From Flavobacteriales bacterium (GTDB lineage: Bacteria > Bacteroidota > Bacteroidia > Flavobacteriales_F > PHOS-HE28): a stretch of DNA of 64,000 nucleotides. Position 1 is the first letter of the stretch, and every line of letters begins with the position of its first letter. The notes below the pieces were generated by a model that searched no databases, had not been told where the DNA came from, and saw only the letters and a program-made list of their open reading frames with translations. The translations under genes and the position numbers were made by a program. Shown one piece after another: positions 16,764-26,046 of this stretch. The stretch spans positions 1 to 64,000 of the forward strand of contig JADJLR010000004.1 in the NCBI GenBank assembly GCA_016710015.1, written 5' to 3'.

Positions 16764-18059
16764 CTAGAAGTTGACCACACGACCGCGCGCCACCTTCTCC
16801 GCAGCGAATAACTCCTCGCGAATGGGCTCGCGATAGGCGTTGAAGGCAGGCATCAGTTCTTCCGCCAGTGGGTTGGTGTTCGGGAACTCCTCCTTCCGAT
16901 GGTCCACTTGCACGCCGTTCTTCCAGAAGCGGAAACACACGTGTGGTCCCGTGGCCAAGCCGGTGCTTCCGACCTCTCCGATCACCTGTCCTTGCTGTAC
17001 GGCTGCTCCCTGTTTCACGAGGACCTTCCGCATGTGCAGGTATTGCGTACTATAGGTCCCATTGTGGCGGATCTTCACGTAGTTGCCATTTCCACCGGTG
17101 CGACCGGCCTTTTCCACAATGCCATCGCCCACGGCCTGGATCGGTGTGCCATAGGGTGCGGCGTAGTCGGTACCGAGATGTGCTTTCATGACGCGTTGCA
17201 CCGGATGCATACGCCGTTTGCTGTACCCCGAGGAGATCCGACTGAACTTGATCGGAGCTTGAAGGAAGGCCTTCTTCAAGCTCCGACCTTCGTCATCGAA
17301 ATACTGTTCGGTGCCATCGTCCTGTGCGAAGCGATAGGCAGCACGCACCGTCCTACCACTGATGTACCGCGCACCCACGATCTCTGGGGTTCCAAAGGGC
17401 ACGCCGTCCACCGAACTCTCATTGTACACCACCGAGAACACATCATCCTTCTGGATCCGGTAGAAATCCACGGTCCAAGCGAAGACATCGGCGAGTTGCA
17501 TGGCCAGTTGCGGGTCGCCTCCAACGCTGGCCAGATCATTGTACAAGGCACCGGTCACCAAGCAAGCGATGCTGTGCGCGGTGGACTTCACCGCTCGTTC
17601 GCCCACGTGGACCGAAACACCATCGCGTAGGCGGAAGACCACATACCGCACCGGGTCCGCTTCGTAGATGAAGTAATCCGGGTGAAGCGTATCGTCCTCC
17701 TTGAAGATGAAGGCATAGGGATATCCCGCCCGCATCTTCCGCACATCGAAGTGGTCGGAGGCCAGTTCCACCAGACCTTGGATACTACTCATGTCCACCC
17801 CACGCGATGTCAAGAGGCCACCGAACGTATCACCGGGCCGCACCTTGCCTTGTTCCATGGAATAACCGGACATCGGTATTCCGTACGCATCTGGCGGCAA
17901 TGGAGTGGTATCCGCTGCGGAGATCGCTATGGGTTCGGGAACGTATTCTTCGCGTGGGCGAACGTCCACCGAGAAAAAGAAGAACACCACGGTTCCCGTA
18001 GCGGCCACCGCCGCAAGTCCTTTCTGCCACAGCCTCATCAATGGTGCAAGGAACGGCAA
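16764..18059 (-). CDS. M23-family peptidoglycan endopeptidase, membrane-anchored
   Basis: A 431-residue protein with an N-terminal transmembrane helix (GLAAVAATGTVVFFFFSV, residues ~14-31). The C-terminal LytM/M23 domain has the metal ligands H and D in HLGTDYAAPYGTPI and a conserved YLHMRKV. The usual HxH motif reads GPHVCFRF, so the second His is replaced by Cys, which might still bind zinc. The family cuts peptide crosslinks in peptidoglycan. It is convergent with the reductase gene and stops one base after it. Confidence 0.9.
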   Translation of the reverse strand: MPFLAPLMRLWQKGLAAVAATGTVVFFFFSVDVRPREEYVPEPIAISAADTTPLPPDAYGIPMSGYSMEQGKVRPGDTFGGLLTSRGVDMSSIQGLVELASDHFDVRKMRAGYPYAFIFKEDDTLHPDYFIYEADPVRYVVFRLRDGVSVHVGERAVKSTAHSIACLVTGALYNDLASVGGDPQLAMQLADVFAWTVDFYRIQKDDVFSVVYNESSVDGVPFGTPEIVGARYISGRTVRAAYRFAQDDGTEQYFDDEGRSLKKAFLQAPIKFSRISSGYSKRRMHPVQRVMKAHLGTDYAAPYGTPIQAVGDGIVEKAGRTGGNGNYVKIRHNGTYSTQYLHMRKVLVKQGAAVQQGQVIGEVGSTGLATGPHVCFRFWKNGVQVDHRKEEFPNTNPLAEELMPAFNAYREPIREELFAAEKVARGRVVNF

Positions 18060-18134
18060 GCGCGCTTCATCCGGACGATCGGACGAGAATTCCTTTCCAC
18101 GCTAGGTTGTTCACCTCGCGGTGATCCGGATCCC

Positions 18135-18956
18135 CTATTGCTTGGCAACCGGGTGCGCAAGTCCTTCGTAACCGCTCAATTCCATCTTGATGGAACCCAC
18201 GAGCACCTTGGCTTGGGCGAGCACCGGGATGCGGTTGCCGTCATCGGTGATCCACACGTTCAGGTCGTCGTTGCCCTTGAAGATGCGGCCTTCCTGGACC
18301 ACGGGTTGGAATTTCAAGCACCGGTATTTCCCATTGCGCAGTTTGATCGTCTCCCTGCCAACGAACTTCATGCGCAACGGCCAGAGTTCATCGTCCATGA
18401 AGGTCTCGATGGTGAAGATGTCCCCCGGCTTGGCATTGCCGAGATCCAAGGTGCGGGCGAAATAGAACGCACTGAGCATGTCCTGCACATTGGTCGGCAC
18501 CTTGTGGGTCTTGTCCTTTTGGGTCTTCACCTCCCCCTTGAGCGGGTTGTACACGTAATCCTGACTGAAGTTGTAGCCCCCTTCGCTCACCCGGCGGATG
18601 AAGGCATAGGGGAAAACACCCGAAGCGTCGAAGTGGGTCTCGTACAGGTCGTCCACCTTGTAGAAGGCATTGAACGCTCCCAAGCTCCGGCCTTTACCGG
18701 TGGCCACCCAGACCTTGCGGCCGAGGATCTCGCGTGCGCTCTCCTTCAATTCAACGGTGGCTTCTCCGGCATTCACCCAGCCGTAGTGGATGACGTAAGT
18801 GAGTTTCTCGCCGGGCTTGAACGCATTGTGTTCCAAGGTGCGCAAAGAGGCACCATCCTTCATGGTCCCTTCGGAGCCATGTGGACGGTTGCTTTGGCTG
18901 AAGCCCATGGTGAGCAGGGCCAGACCAGTGATTACGACGGTGGTTGAGCGTGCCAT
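18135..18956 (-). CDS. DUF3108 domain exported protein
   Basis: A 273-residue protein starting MARSTTVVITGLALLTMGFSQ (signal peptide). The DUF3108 region runs from FKPGEKLTYVIHYGWVNAGE through FNAFYKVDDLYETHFD to VWITDDGNRIPVLAQAKV. Function unknown; the family is periplasmic or outer-membrane-associated in Gram-negatives. I chose the ATG at 18956 for the signal peptide; the frame is open further upstream but that part does not look coding. It lies between leuS and the M23 gene, all on the minus strand. Confidence 0.87.
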   Translation of the reverse strand: MARSTTVVITGLALLTMGFSQSNRPHGSEGTMKDGASLRTLEHNAFKPGEKLTYVIHYGWVNAGEATVELKESAREILGRKVWVATGKGRSLGAFNAFYKVDDLYETHFDASGVFPYAFIRRVSEGGYNFSQDYVYNPLKGEVKTQKDKTHKVPTNVQDMLSAFYFARTLDLGNAKPGDIFTIETFMDDELWPLRMKFVGRETIKLRNGKYRCLKFQPVVQEGRIFKGNDDLNVWITDDGNRIPVLAQAKVLVGSIKMELSGYEGLAHPVAKQ

Positions 18957-19103
18957 ACCCCGGGTAACGCAAAAGGAGTGCCGATCGGTGCGCTCAACGG
19001 CACACGAGCTTACATACTTGTTGCGGGTTGAAGGGTGGCGTGTTGCGCATTCACGTGACCGAAGACCAACACGTAACACGTAACTCCCTAACGCGCAACG
19101 CAT

Positions 19104-21998
19104 CTAAACAACAATATTGACGATCCGTTTCGGCACCACGATCACCTTCTTCGGAGCCTTCCCTTCCAACCGTTGTTGCACTTCGGGGTTGGCGAGTACT
19201 TGGGCTTCTACTTCCTCCTTGCTGAGCGCGATGGGGAATTCCAGCTGCATGCGTGTCTTCCCGTTGAAGCTGATCGGGTAGCTGAAGTTGTCCTCCACAA
19301 GGTATTGCGCATCCCACTTCGGCCAAGGTGCGGTGGTGATGCTCTCGGTATGGTCGAGCTGCTGCCACAACTCCTCGGCGATGTGTGGCGCGAAGGGTGC
19401 CAATGCGATGGTGAGCGGCTCCAGCACATCGCGCTTGTGGCATTTCAGCGCGGCGAGTTCGTTCACTGCGATCATGAACTGGCTCACGCTGGTGTTGAAG
19501 CTCATGTGCTCGATATCCTCCGTCACTTTCTTCAAGGTGGCATGCAGCACCTTGAACTCGGCCTTGGTCGGGGCTTCGTCGCTTACGCTGAACACATCGC
19601 TCTCGTAGAACAGATTCCAGAATTTGCGCAGGAAGCGGAAGGTGCCTTCGATGCCGTTGGTGTCCCAGGGCTTGCTCTGCTCCAAGGGGCCGAGGAACAT
19701 CTCGTAGAGGCGCAGGGTGTCGGCGCCGTACTTCGAAATGATGTCGTCGGGGTTGACCACGTTGAACTTCGACTTGGACATCTTCTCGACTTCCCTACTA
19801 CAGATGAATGTCCCATCATTTTCCGCAATGAACCTGACATTCAATTCCGAACCGTTCTTCTCCCGATCTCTCTTGAAGGCATCCGTATCGAGCTCATCAT
19901 TCATCCCAACAAAACGAACATCGGCATACAATCGTGTAACCGTGATTTCAGTCACCACCCCATCAAACCCTTTGTTCAACTCGGCAAGTACCTGTTTAAC
20001 CAAACTGTAGTCTCCCGATTGGTTCATTGCCGTGAAAGCCCGAGAAGAGATGTACAAGCTTGGGACATTCTTAATATTCGTCTCGAAGGACGCCGCTGCG
20101 ACAGAAAGCACTTTCGCCGACACCCCTTGAATCATCCCCTGGTTCACCAACTTCTTCGCTGGTTCATCAAAAGGCAACCAACCGCGGTCGTGCAGGAACT
20201 TGGTCCAGAAGCGGAAGTAGAGCAGGTGGCCGGTGGCGTGTTCGCTGCCGCCCATGTACAGGTCGATCTGTTGCCAGTACGTGATGGCTTCGGGTGAGGC
20301 GAAACGGCCCTCGTTCGTCGGGTCCATGTAGCGCAGGAAGTACCAGCTGCTGCCGGCCCAACCGGGCATGGTGGTCGTTTCCAACGGGTTGCCCTCGTAG
20401 CTCCAATTCTTCGCGCGGGCTAGCGGTGGTTCGCCATCCTCGGTGGGTAGGAATTTGTCCACTTCGGGCAGCACCAAGGGTAGCGCACTTTCCGGCAGTG
20501 GATATGGGATACCATCCTTGTAGTAGATCGGGATCGGTTCGCCCCAGTACCGTTGGCGACCGAATGCTGCATCGCGCAAGCGGAAGTTGATACGGCCTTC
20601 ACCGGCGTTCAGTTTCTCCAATTCTTGGATCGCACGTGTGATCGCTTCGGGCACTTTCATGCCCTTCAGAAATCCTTCGCTACAGATGGTGGCATCCTTG
20701 CGTTCGTCGGCTTCCTTGTCGATCTCCGCTCCTTCCGTGACTGCGACAATGGGCAGGCCGAAATGCTTCGCGAAGCGCCAGTCGCGCTGATCGCCTCCGG
20801 GAACTGCCATCACGGCACCGGTACCGTAGCCGGACAACACGTAGTCACCCACCCAGATCGGCACATCGGCTCCTGTGAACGGATGTTTTGCATAGGATCC
20901 GGTGAACACACCACTCACCTTGTCGACCTCGGCTTGGCGCTCGCGCTCGCTGCGGTTGCTGGCGGTCTTCACGTAGGCTTCGACCTCGGGACGGCGATCG
21001 TCGGTGGTGTACTTGCCGACCAACACATGCTCCGGCGCAAGGGTGATGAAGGACACACCGAACAAGGTATCCGGCCGCGTTGTGAAGACCTCGATGAAGT
21101 CATTGCCGACGGCGAAACGTACGGTAGCGCCTTCACTTCGCCCGATCCAGTTCCGTTGCGATTCCTTCAATGAGGTGCTCCAATCTAGGTCATCCAAACT
21201 ATCAAGCAACCGTTGTGCATACGCGGTGATGCGCATGCTCCACTGCCGCATCTTCTTGCGTTCCACAGGATGTCCGCCGCGCTCGCTTACACCGTCCTTC
21301 ACCTCGTCATTGGCGAGCACCGTGCCCAAGGCGGGACACCAGTTCACCCACGCATCGCTCAGGTAGGCCAAGCGGAAGTACTGCAACACCAACTGCTTGG
21401 TGCGCTCATCGAAAGCCTTCCATTCGGCTGCATCGAATTCGCCCATGAACTCCTCGATGTCGCCGGTGAGCACGCTGGCATCCTGACCCTTGCATCCTCG
21501 CTCCTCGAAGCGTGCGATCAATTCCGAGATGGGGCGCGCTTTATCCTGATCCGGATCGTACCAGCTATCGAAGAGTTGCAGGAAGATCCACTGTGTCCAC
21601 TTGTAGTAGTTCGGGTCGCTGGTGCGCACCTCGCGGCTCCAATCGAAGGAGAATCCAATGCGGTCCAATTGCTCCCTGTAGCGCGCTAAATTGATCTCGG
21701 TGGTCTTCACCGGATGCTGTCCGGTCTGGATCGCGTACTGTTCCGCAGGCAGTCCGAAACTGTCGTAGCCCATGGGGTGCAATACGTTGAACCCACTGTG
21801 CCGCTTGTAACGTGCCACGATATCGCTGGCGATGTATCCGAGCGGATGCCCCACATGCAACCCGGCACCGCTGGGGTACGGGAACATATCGAGGACATAA
21901 TACTTGGGCTTGGCGGTGTCGTTCTCCACGCGGTAGGTGCTGCGCTTGCGCCATTCATCCTGCCACTTCTTCTCGATCTCCGTGTGTTCGTACTGCAT
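19104..21998 (-). CDS. leuS: Leucyl-tRNA synthetase
   Basis: At 964 residues this is a complete class I LeuRS. The HIGH motif appears as PYPSGAGLHVGHPLGY (residues ~38-53) and KMSKS in VEKMSKSKFNVVNPDDI. An editing (CP1) domain lies between, with TTRPDTLFGVSFITLAPEH and GTGAVMAVPGGDQRDWRF. Residues ~611-734 (nt 19795-20165), just before KMSKS, have noticeably lower GC (about 45 % by hand count) than the rest and look longer than in relatives. Its promoter overlaps that of the divergent ftsX (TACCTTTG, 22022-22015). Confidence 0.97.
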   Translation of the reverse strand: MQYEHTEIEKKWQDEWRKRSTYRVENDTAKPKYYVLDMFPYPSGAGLHVGHPLGYIASDIVARYKRHSGFNVLHPMGYDSFGLPAEQYAIQTGQHPVKTTEINLARYREQLDRIGFSFDWSREVRTSDPNYYKWTQWIFLQLFDSWYDPDQDKARPISELIARFEERGCKGQDASVLTGDIEEFMGEFDAAEWKAFDERTKQLVLQYFRLAYLSDAWVNWCPALGTVLANDEVKDGVSERGGHPVERKKMRQWSMRITAYAQRLLDSLDDLDWSTSLKESQRNWIGRSEGATVRFAVGNDFIEVFTTRPDTLFGVSFITLAPEHVLVGKYTTDDRRPEVEAYVKTASNRSERERQAEVDKVSGVFTGSYAKHPFTGADVPIWVGDYVLSGYGTGAVMAVPGGDQRDWRFAKHFGLPIVAVTEGAEIDKEADERKDATICSEGFLKGMKVPEAITRAIQELEKLNAGEGRINFRLRDAAFGRQRYWGEPIPIYYKDGIPYPLPESALPLVLPEVDKFLPTEDGEPPLARAKNWSYEGNPLETTTMPGWAGSSWYFLRYMDPTNEGRFASPEAITYWQQIDLYMGGSEHATGHLLYFRFWTKFLHDRGWLPFDEPAKKLVNQGMIQGVSAKVLSVAAASFETNIKNVPSLYISSRAFTAMNQSGDYSLVKQVLAELNKGFDGVVTEITVTRLYADVRFVGMNDELDTDAFKRDREKNGSELNVRFIAENDGTFICSREVEKMSKSKFNVVNPDDIISKYGADTLRLYEMFLGPLEQSKPWDTNGIEGTFRFLRKFWNLFYESDVFSVSDEAPTKAEFKVLHATLKKVTEDIEHMSFNTSVSQFMIAVNELAALKCHKRDVLEPLTIALAPFAPHIAEELWQQLDHTESITTAPWPKWDAQYLVEDNFSYPISFNGKTRMQLEFPIALSKEEVEAQVLANPEVQQRLEGKAPKKVIVVPKRIVNIVV

Positions 21999-22014
21999 CT
22001 TGGTCGCTCGTGGC

Positions 22015-22022
22015 CAAAGGTA
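22015..22022 (-). promoter_or_regulatory. Bacteroidota -7 element TACCTTTG for leuS
   Basis: An exact TAnnTTTG on the minus strand ends 16 bases before the leuS ATG at 21998. It is divergent to the ftsX promoter. Confidence 0.55.
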
Positions 22023-22045
22023 GAAGGCACTGAAGGCCGGGAAGC

Positions 22046-22053
22046 TACATTTG
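22046..22053 (+). promoter_or_regulatory. Bacteroidota -7 element TACATTTG for ftsX
   Basis: An exact TAnnTTTG ends 40 bases before the ATG at 22094. With the leuS element on the other strand it makes a compact divergent promoter. Confidence 0.5.
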
Positions 22054-22093
22054 CGGCCATCGCCTTTGCCAATTTGCGTCGGCGGACCGAAGA

Positions 22094-22969
22094 ATGGGTG
22101 TGGATCGACATTACAAGGCCCGAACGCGCACTGCAGGTGTGAGTACCGTGGTCGGGATCGGCTTGGTCCTGTTCATGCTTGGCGTGTTGGGCTTCCTGGT
22201 CCTGAATGCCCAAGCTCTGGAGCGCTATTTCAAGGAGAACGTACGCGTAGAGCTCTTCCTGAAACGCGACCTGAAAGAGGTGGATGTGATGCGCTTCCGG
22301 AAGGAATTGGACACCGAACCCTATTCGCACGAAACACGCTACGTCACGGCGGACGAGGCGGCGGAACAGCTCAAGCAGGAATTGGGAGAGGACTTTCTGG
22401 GCGTACTGGGGAGCAACCCGTTGCTGCCTTCCGTGGAGTTGCGGTTGAATGCCGATCATGCACAAACGGACAGTCTGAAATGGATCGTGGCCCAGCTGGA
22501 GCGCGACCCACGGGTGCAGGAGGTGGCCTATAACGCGGCGGTGGTGGAGAACATCGACGCCAATGTGAAGAAGCTCGGTCTATTGGTCCTCGGCTTCACC
22601 GCCTTGTTGTTGATCATCGCCATCGCGCTCATCAACAACACCATCCGACTGGCGATCTACAGCAAGCGCTTCTTGATCCGCACCATGCACTTGGTGGGTG
22701 CCACCCAATGGTTCATCAAGAAACCCTTCCTCGGACAGAGTTTGTGGCAAGGGATCCTAGGCGGTGTGCTGGCCATCGGCCTGCTCGTTGGTCTGCTTCA
22801 ATTGACGCAGCGCTACATGCCCGACCTGCTCGCCTTCACGGACATGCCCACCTTGGCCATGTTGTTCGGTGGTGTGCTTGCCGTGGGCCTTGTGATCTCC
22901 TTGCTTTCCACCTGGTTCGCGGTGGGCCGCTACCTTCGCATGAACTCCGAGGACCTGCACTGGAGCTGA
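22094..22969 (+). CDS. ftsX: Cell-division permease-like protein FtsX
   Basis: This 291-residue protein has the four-TM FtsX layout. TM1 is VGIGLVLFMLGVLGFLVL, followed by an extracytoplasmic domain with NVRVELFLKRDLKEVDV, and three C-terminal TM helices including GLLVLGFTALLLIIAIALIN. The conserved cytoplasmic stretch RLAIYSKRFLIRTMHLVGAT is present. With the ATPase FtsE it regulates peptidoglycan hydrolases at the septum. ftsE is not in this window. It heads a tight run with DUF3098, uppP and truB. Confidence 0.92.
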   Translation: MGVDRHYKARTRTAGVSTVVGIGLVLFMLGVLGFLVLNAQALERYFKENVRVELFLKRDLKEVDVMRFRKELDTEPYSHETRYVTADEAAEQLKQELGEDFLGVLGSNPLLPSVELRLNADHAQTDSLKWIVAQLERDPRVQEVAYNAAVVENIDANVKKLGLLVLGFTALLLIIAIALINNTIRLAIYSKRFLIRTMHLVGATQWFIKKPFLGQSLWQGILGGVLAIGLLVGLLQLTQRYMPDLLAFTDMPTLAMLFGGVLAVGLVISLLSTWFAVGRYLRMNSEDLHWS

Positions 22970-22983
22970 ATATTCCCTGAACG

Positions 22984-23232
22984 ATGGCCAAGCCCGAATT
23001 GAACAACGACCTCGCCTTCACAAGCATCAACTACCGTCTGCTGCTGATCGGTTTGGCAGTAGTGTTACTGGGTTTCCTGCTGATGACCGGTGGTGGCAAT
23101 GGCGATCCGAACGCATTCGATGAAGCCGAGATCTTCAGTGCGCGCCGCATCACCGTGGCACCGATCGTGGTGTTGGCCGGATACCTCTTCGTTGTCTACG
23201 CCATCCTGAAGAAAGGGAAAGTGGATCAATGA
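22984..23232 (+). CDS. DUF3098 small membrane protein
   Basis: 82 residues with two transmembrane helices (LLLIGLAVVLLGFLLMTGG and ITVAPIVVLAGYLFVVYAIL) and the family linker NGDPNAFDEAEIFSARRI. Function unknown. In Bacteroidota this gene commonly sits between ftsX and uppP, as here; it overlaps uppP by 4 bases. Confidence 0.9.
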   Translation: MAKPELNNDLAFTSINYRLLLIGLAVVLLGFLLMTGGGNGDPNAFDEAEIFSARRITVAPIVVLAGYLFVVYAILKKGKVDQ

Positions 23233-24023
23233 CGATCCTGCAAGCGATCATCCTCGCGATCATCGAGGGGATCACTGAATTCTTGCCCGTTTCCAGCACG
23301 GGGCACATGATCATCGGGTCCACCATCATGGGGATCCAGCAGGACGAATTCGTCAAACTCTTCACGGTCGCCATCCAATTCGGGACCATCCTGAGCGTGG
23401 TGGTGCTCTACTGGAAGCGGTTCTTCCAAAGCATCGATTTCTACCTGAAGCTGCTCGCTGGCTTCATCCCTGCGGTGATCGCTGGCCTGTTGTTCAAGGA
23501 CTACATCGACATGCTCTTGGAGAACGTGCTTGTGGTGGGCATCATGCTCTTCTTGGGTGGTATCGTCTTCCTTTTCATCGATCGGCTCGCACTTGGCGAT
23601 ACGCAGAAGGAGGATCAACCGCTATCATACAAGCAAGCCTTCACCATCGGTGTATGGCAATGTCTCGCCATGGTTCCGGGAGTTTCGCGTAGTGCCGCCA
23701 CGATCATCGGAGGCATGACCCAAAGACTTACCCGAAAACATGCGGCGGAATTCAGCTTCTTCCTAGCGGTGCCTACCATGTTCGGGGCCACGGTGAAATC
23801 CATCTACGACTACATGAAGGATGGGTACACCATAACCAGCGAGCACTACACCCTCTTTGCGATCGGTAATGTAGTGGCCTTCTTGGTCGCTTTGGTGGCC
23901 ATTCGGTCGTTCATCACGTTCCTCACCAAACGCGGGTTCAGCGCATTCGGCTGGTACCGCATCGCGGTGGGCGGACTCATCATCGTCCTGCACTTCGCGG
24001 GTGTTTCGATGCAGATGTATTAA
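23229..24023 (+). CDS. uppP: Undecaprenyl-diphosphatase (BacA/UppP)
   Basis: 264 residues. Both BacA signatures are present: EGITEFLPVSSTGHMI at residues ~14-29 and VPGVSRSAATIIGG at ~151-164. It dephosphorylates undecaprenyl diphosphate to recycle the lipid carrier for peptidoglycan, and its loss gives bacitracin sensitivity. Polytopic inner-membrane protein. Its start overlaps DUF3098 and truB follows two bases after its stop. Confidence 0.96.
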   Translation: MTILQAIILAIIEGITEFLPVSSTGHMIIGSTIMGIQQDEFVKLFTVAIQFGTILSVVVLYWKRFFQSIDFYLKLLAGFIPAVIAGLLFKDYIDMLLENVLVVGIMLFLGGIVFLFIDRLALGDTQKEDQPLSYKQAFTIGVWQCLAMVPGVSRSAATIIGGMTQRLTRKHAAEFSFFLAVPTMFGATVKSIYDYMKDGYTITSEHYTLFAIGNVVAFLVALVAIRSFITFLTKRGFSAFGWYRIAVGGLIIVLHFAGVSMQMY

Positions 24024-24025
24024 GC

Positions 24026-24736
24026 GTGAAGGATCTACGATTCGATCCGGAGACAGGCGGCTTTCTGCTGGTGGACAAGCCCTTGACATGGACCAGCTTC
24101 GACGTGGTGGGCAAGATCCGGATCGCCATCCGCATCGCTGCGGGTCGAAAGATGAAGGTGGGCCACGCCGGTACACTGGACCCCCTTGCTACCGGGCTCC
24201 TGATCTTGGCCTATGGCAAATTCACCAAGCAGTTACCCCACATCACCGGACACGACAAGACCTATGCCGGCACCCTCACGTTGGGCAGTGTAACACCCAG
24301 CTACGATCTGGAGACCGAACCGGAACAGCACCACCCGTGGGAGCAAGTGGACGAGACCATGATCCGTACAGCCTTTGCCCAATTCACCGGCGAATTCCTG
24401 CAGCGACCACCCAACTTCTCGGCGAAACGTTTCAAAGGAGAACGGGCTTACTGGCTGGCGCGTGACGAAGAGCGCGCACATTTGGTGGAATTGCCACCTC
24501 GCAGCGTACGGGTCGATCGGTTGGAAGTGACCGCTATTCGAGGTGCCGAAGTGGATTTCGTGGTAGACGTGAGCAAAGGCACGTACATCCGCTCATTGGC
24601 ACATGACATTGGCCAAGCTTTGGGCTGCGGGGCGCACCTTTCGGCCTTGCGGCGCACGCGGATCGGTGAATTCAACGTAGCCGATTCGATGACCCCCGAG
24701 GAGTGGTCCGAGCGGCTGGCCCAGGAGGAACGGTAA
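24026..24736 (+). CDS. truB: tRNA pseudouridine-55 synthase
   Basis: 236 residues, beginning at a GTG. Motifs are LLVDKPLTWTSFDVVGKIR and the catalytic-Asp motif GHAGTLDPLATGLL (Asp at residue ~52), followed by YAGTLTLG, RPPNFSAKRFKGERAY and KGTYIRSLAHDIG. It converts U55 to pseudouridine in the T loop of tRNAs. The GTG is used because no ATG precedes the VDKP motif and the spacing to uppP is two bases. Confidence 0.96.
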   Translation: MKDLRFDPETGGFLLVDKPLTWTSFDVVGKIRIAIRIAAGRKMKVGHAGTLDPLATGLLILAYGKFTKQLPHITGHDKTYAGTLTLGSVTPSYDLETEPEQHHPWEQVDETMIRTAFAQFTGEFLQRPPNFSAKRFKGERAYWLARDEERAHLVELPPRSVRVDRLEVTAIRGAEVDFVVDVSKGTYIRSLAHDIGQALGCGAHLSALRRTRIGEFNVADSMTPEEWSERLAQEER

Positions 24737-24889
24737 GTATTTCACAGCGCTAACGAGGCCCGCAAGGGCGGTCCGGTCGAAAAGGCTTGACCTAACACGC
24801 TGTCTTACAGTAAACTTAACGTTCGGGTCCCGATCATACTATCTTCGGCGCCCCTTAAAGCACGGCACGGGCCCGTAAGCCCCATTTCC

Positions 24890-25939
24890 ATGAAACTGAC
24901 CTCGTTCAAATTCGAACTGCCCAAAGAGCAGATCGCCCTTTACCCCACCAAAGATCGTGACGGCAGCAAATTGATGGTGCTCCACAGAAAGGACGGGAAG
25001 ATCGAGCACAAGAAATTCAAGAACGTTCTGGACTATTTCGATGAAGGCGACACCTTCATCCTGAACAATACCAAGGTGTTCCCCGCCCGCATGTGGGGCA
25101 ACAAGGAGAAGACCGGCGCGAAGATCGAGGTCTTCATGCTCCGCGAATTGAACCGCGACAGCCTGTTGTGGGATGTGATCGTGGACCCTGCCCGCAAGAT
25201 CCGGATCGGCAACAAACTGTACTTCGGCAAGGACGATGAGTTGGTCGCCGAGGTGATCGACAACACCACGAGCCGGGGTCGCACATTGCGTTTCTTGTTC
25301 GACGGCACGTACGAAGAATTCAAGACGGCCATCACCGAGATGGGCGAAACGCCACTGCCGCGCTACATCAAAAGGGAGACCGAAGCAAGTGATGCCGAGC
25401 GCTACCAGACCATCTTCGCCAAGCACGAAGGAGCGGTTGCAGCACCAACGGCCGGCCTGCACTTCAGCCGTGAACTGATGAAGCGGATGGAGCTGAAGGG
25501 CATCGAGTTCGCCGAGGTGACGCTCCACGTGGGACTGGGCACCTTCCGTCCGGTGGAAGTGGAGGACCTCACCAAGCACAAGACCGATAGCGAGCAAGTG
25601 ATCATCGATCGTGAGGCATGCAACATCGTGAATGCTGCGAAGGATGCGAAGAAGCGTGTGTGCGCCGTGGGCACCACCACCATGCGTGCCATAGAAAGCA
25701 GCGTGAGCACGGAGAACCACATGAAGCCCTACAACGGGTGGACGAACAAGTTCATCTTCCCACCCTACGACTTCAGTATCGCCGACAGCATGATCACCAA
25801 TTTCCACATGCCAGAGAGCACCTTGTTGATGCAAGTGGCGGCTTTCGGTGGTTACGACCACGTGTGGAACGCGTACAAAGTGGCCATGAAGGAGAAGTAC
25901 CGCTTCTTCAGCTACGGGGATGCGATGTTGATCATCTGA
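24890..25939 (+). CDS. queA: S-adenosylmethionine:tRNA ribosyltransferase-isomerase
   Basis: 349 residues, the usual QueA length. Motifs are FELPKEQIALYPTKDRDGSK, NNTKVFPARMWG, AAPTAGLHFSRELM and VTLHVGLGTFRPVEVEDLT. It adds the epoxycyclopentanediol moiety to preQ1 in tRNA, a step in queuosine synthesis. The 153 bases before it hold TATCTTCG near 24839, a one-mismatch -7 box. A hairpin terminator follows at 25975. Confidence 0.97.
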   Translation: MKLTSFKFELPKEQIALYPTKDRDGSKLMVLHRKDGKIEHKKFKNVLDYFDEGDTFILNNTKVFPARMWGNKEKTGAKIEVFMLRELNRDSLLWDVIVDPARKIRIGNKLYFGKDDELVAEVIDNTTSRGRTLRFLFDGTYEEFKTAITEMGETPLPRYIKRETEASDAERYQTIFAKHEGAVAAPTAGLHFSRELMKRMELKGIEFAEVTLHVGLGTFRPVEVEDLTKHKTDSEQVIIDREACNIVNAAKDAKKRVCAVGTTTMRAIESSVSTENHMKPYNGWTNKFIFPPYDFSIADSMITNFHMPESTLLMQVAAFGGYDHVWNAYKVAMKEKYRFFSYGDAMLII

Positions 25940-25974
25940 GCTAGAGAACCGCATAGACGCAGAAACGCGAATAG

Positions 25975-26004
25975 AGCCGCAGGCAACCCTGCGGCTTTAT
26001 TATT
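25975..26004 (+). terminator. Rho-independent terminator after queA
   Basis: A 9-bp perfect stem, AGCCGCAGG (25975-25983) and CCTGCGGCT (25988-25996), with a CAAC loop is followed by TTATTATT. Confidence 0.8.
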
Positions 26005-26046
26005 CCACTTTGCGCCTTCGCGTCATTGCAGTTAATTCACCGTTCC

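Noticed and set aside
17682..18947. A 421-codon plus-strand frame across the M23 and DUF3108 genes
   Set aside because: It spans two real minus-strand genes and their gap, and has no family motif.
19040..19103. CACGTAACACGTAACT-like short repeats between leuS and the DUF3108 gene
   Set aside because: Low-complexity run of two or three units with no second copy in the window; too little to call.
24839..25954. A 371-codon minus-strand frame opposite queA
   Set aside because: It mirrors queA almost exactly, a shadow frame.
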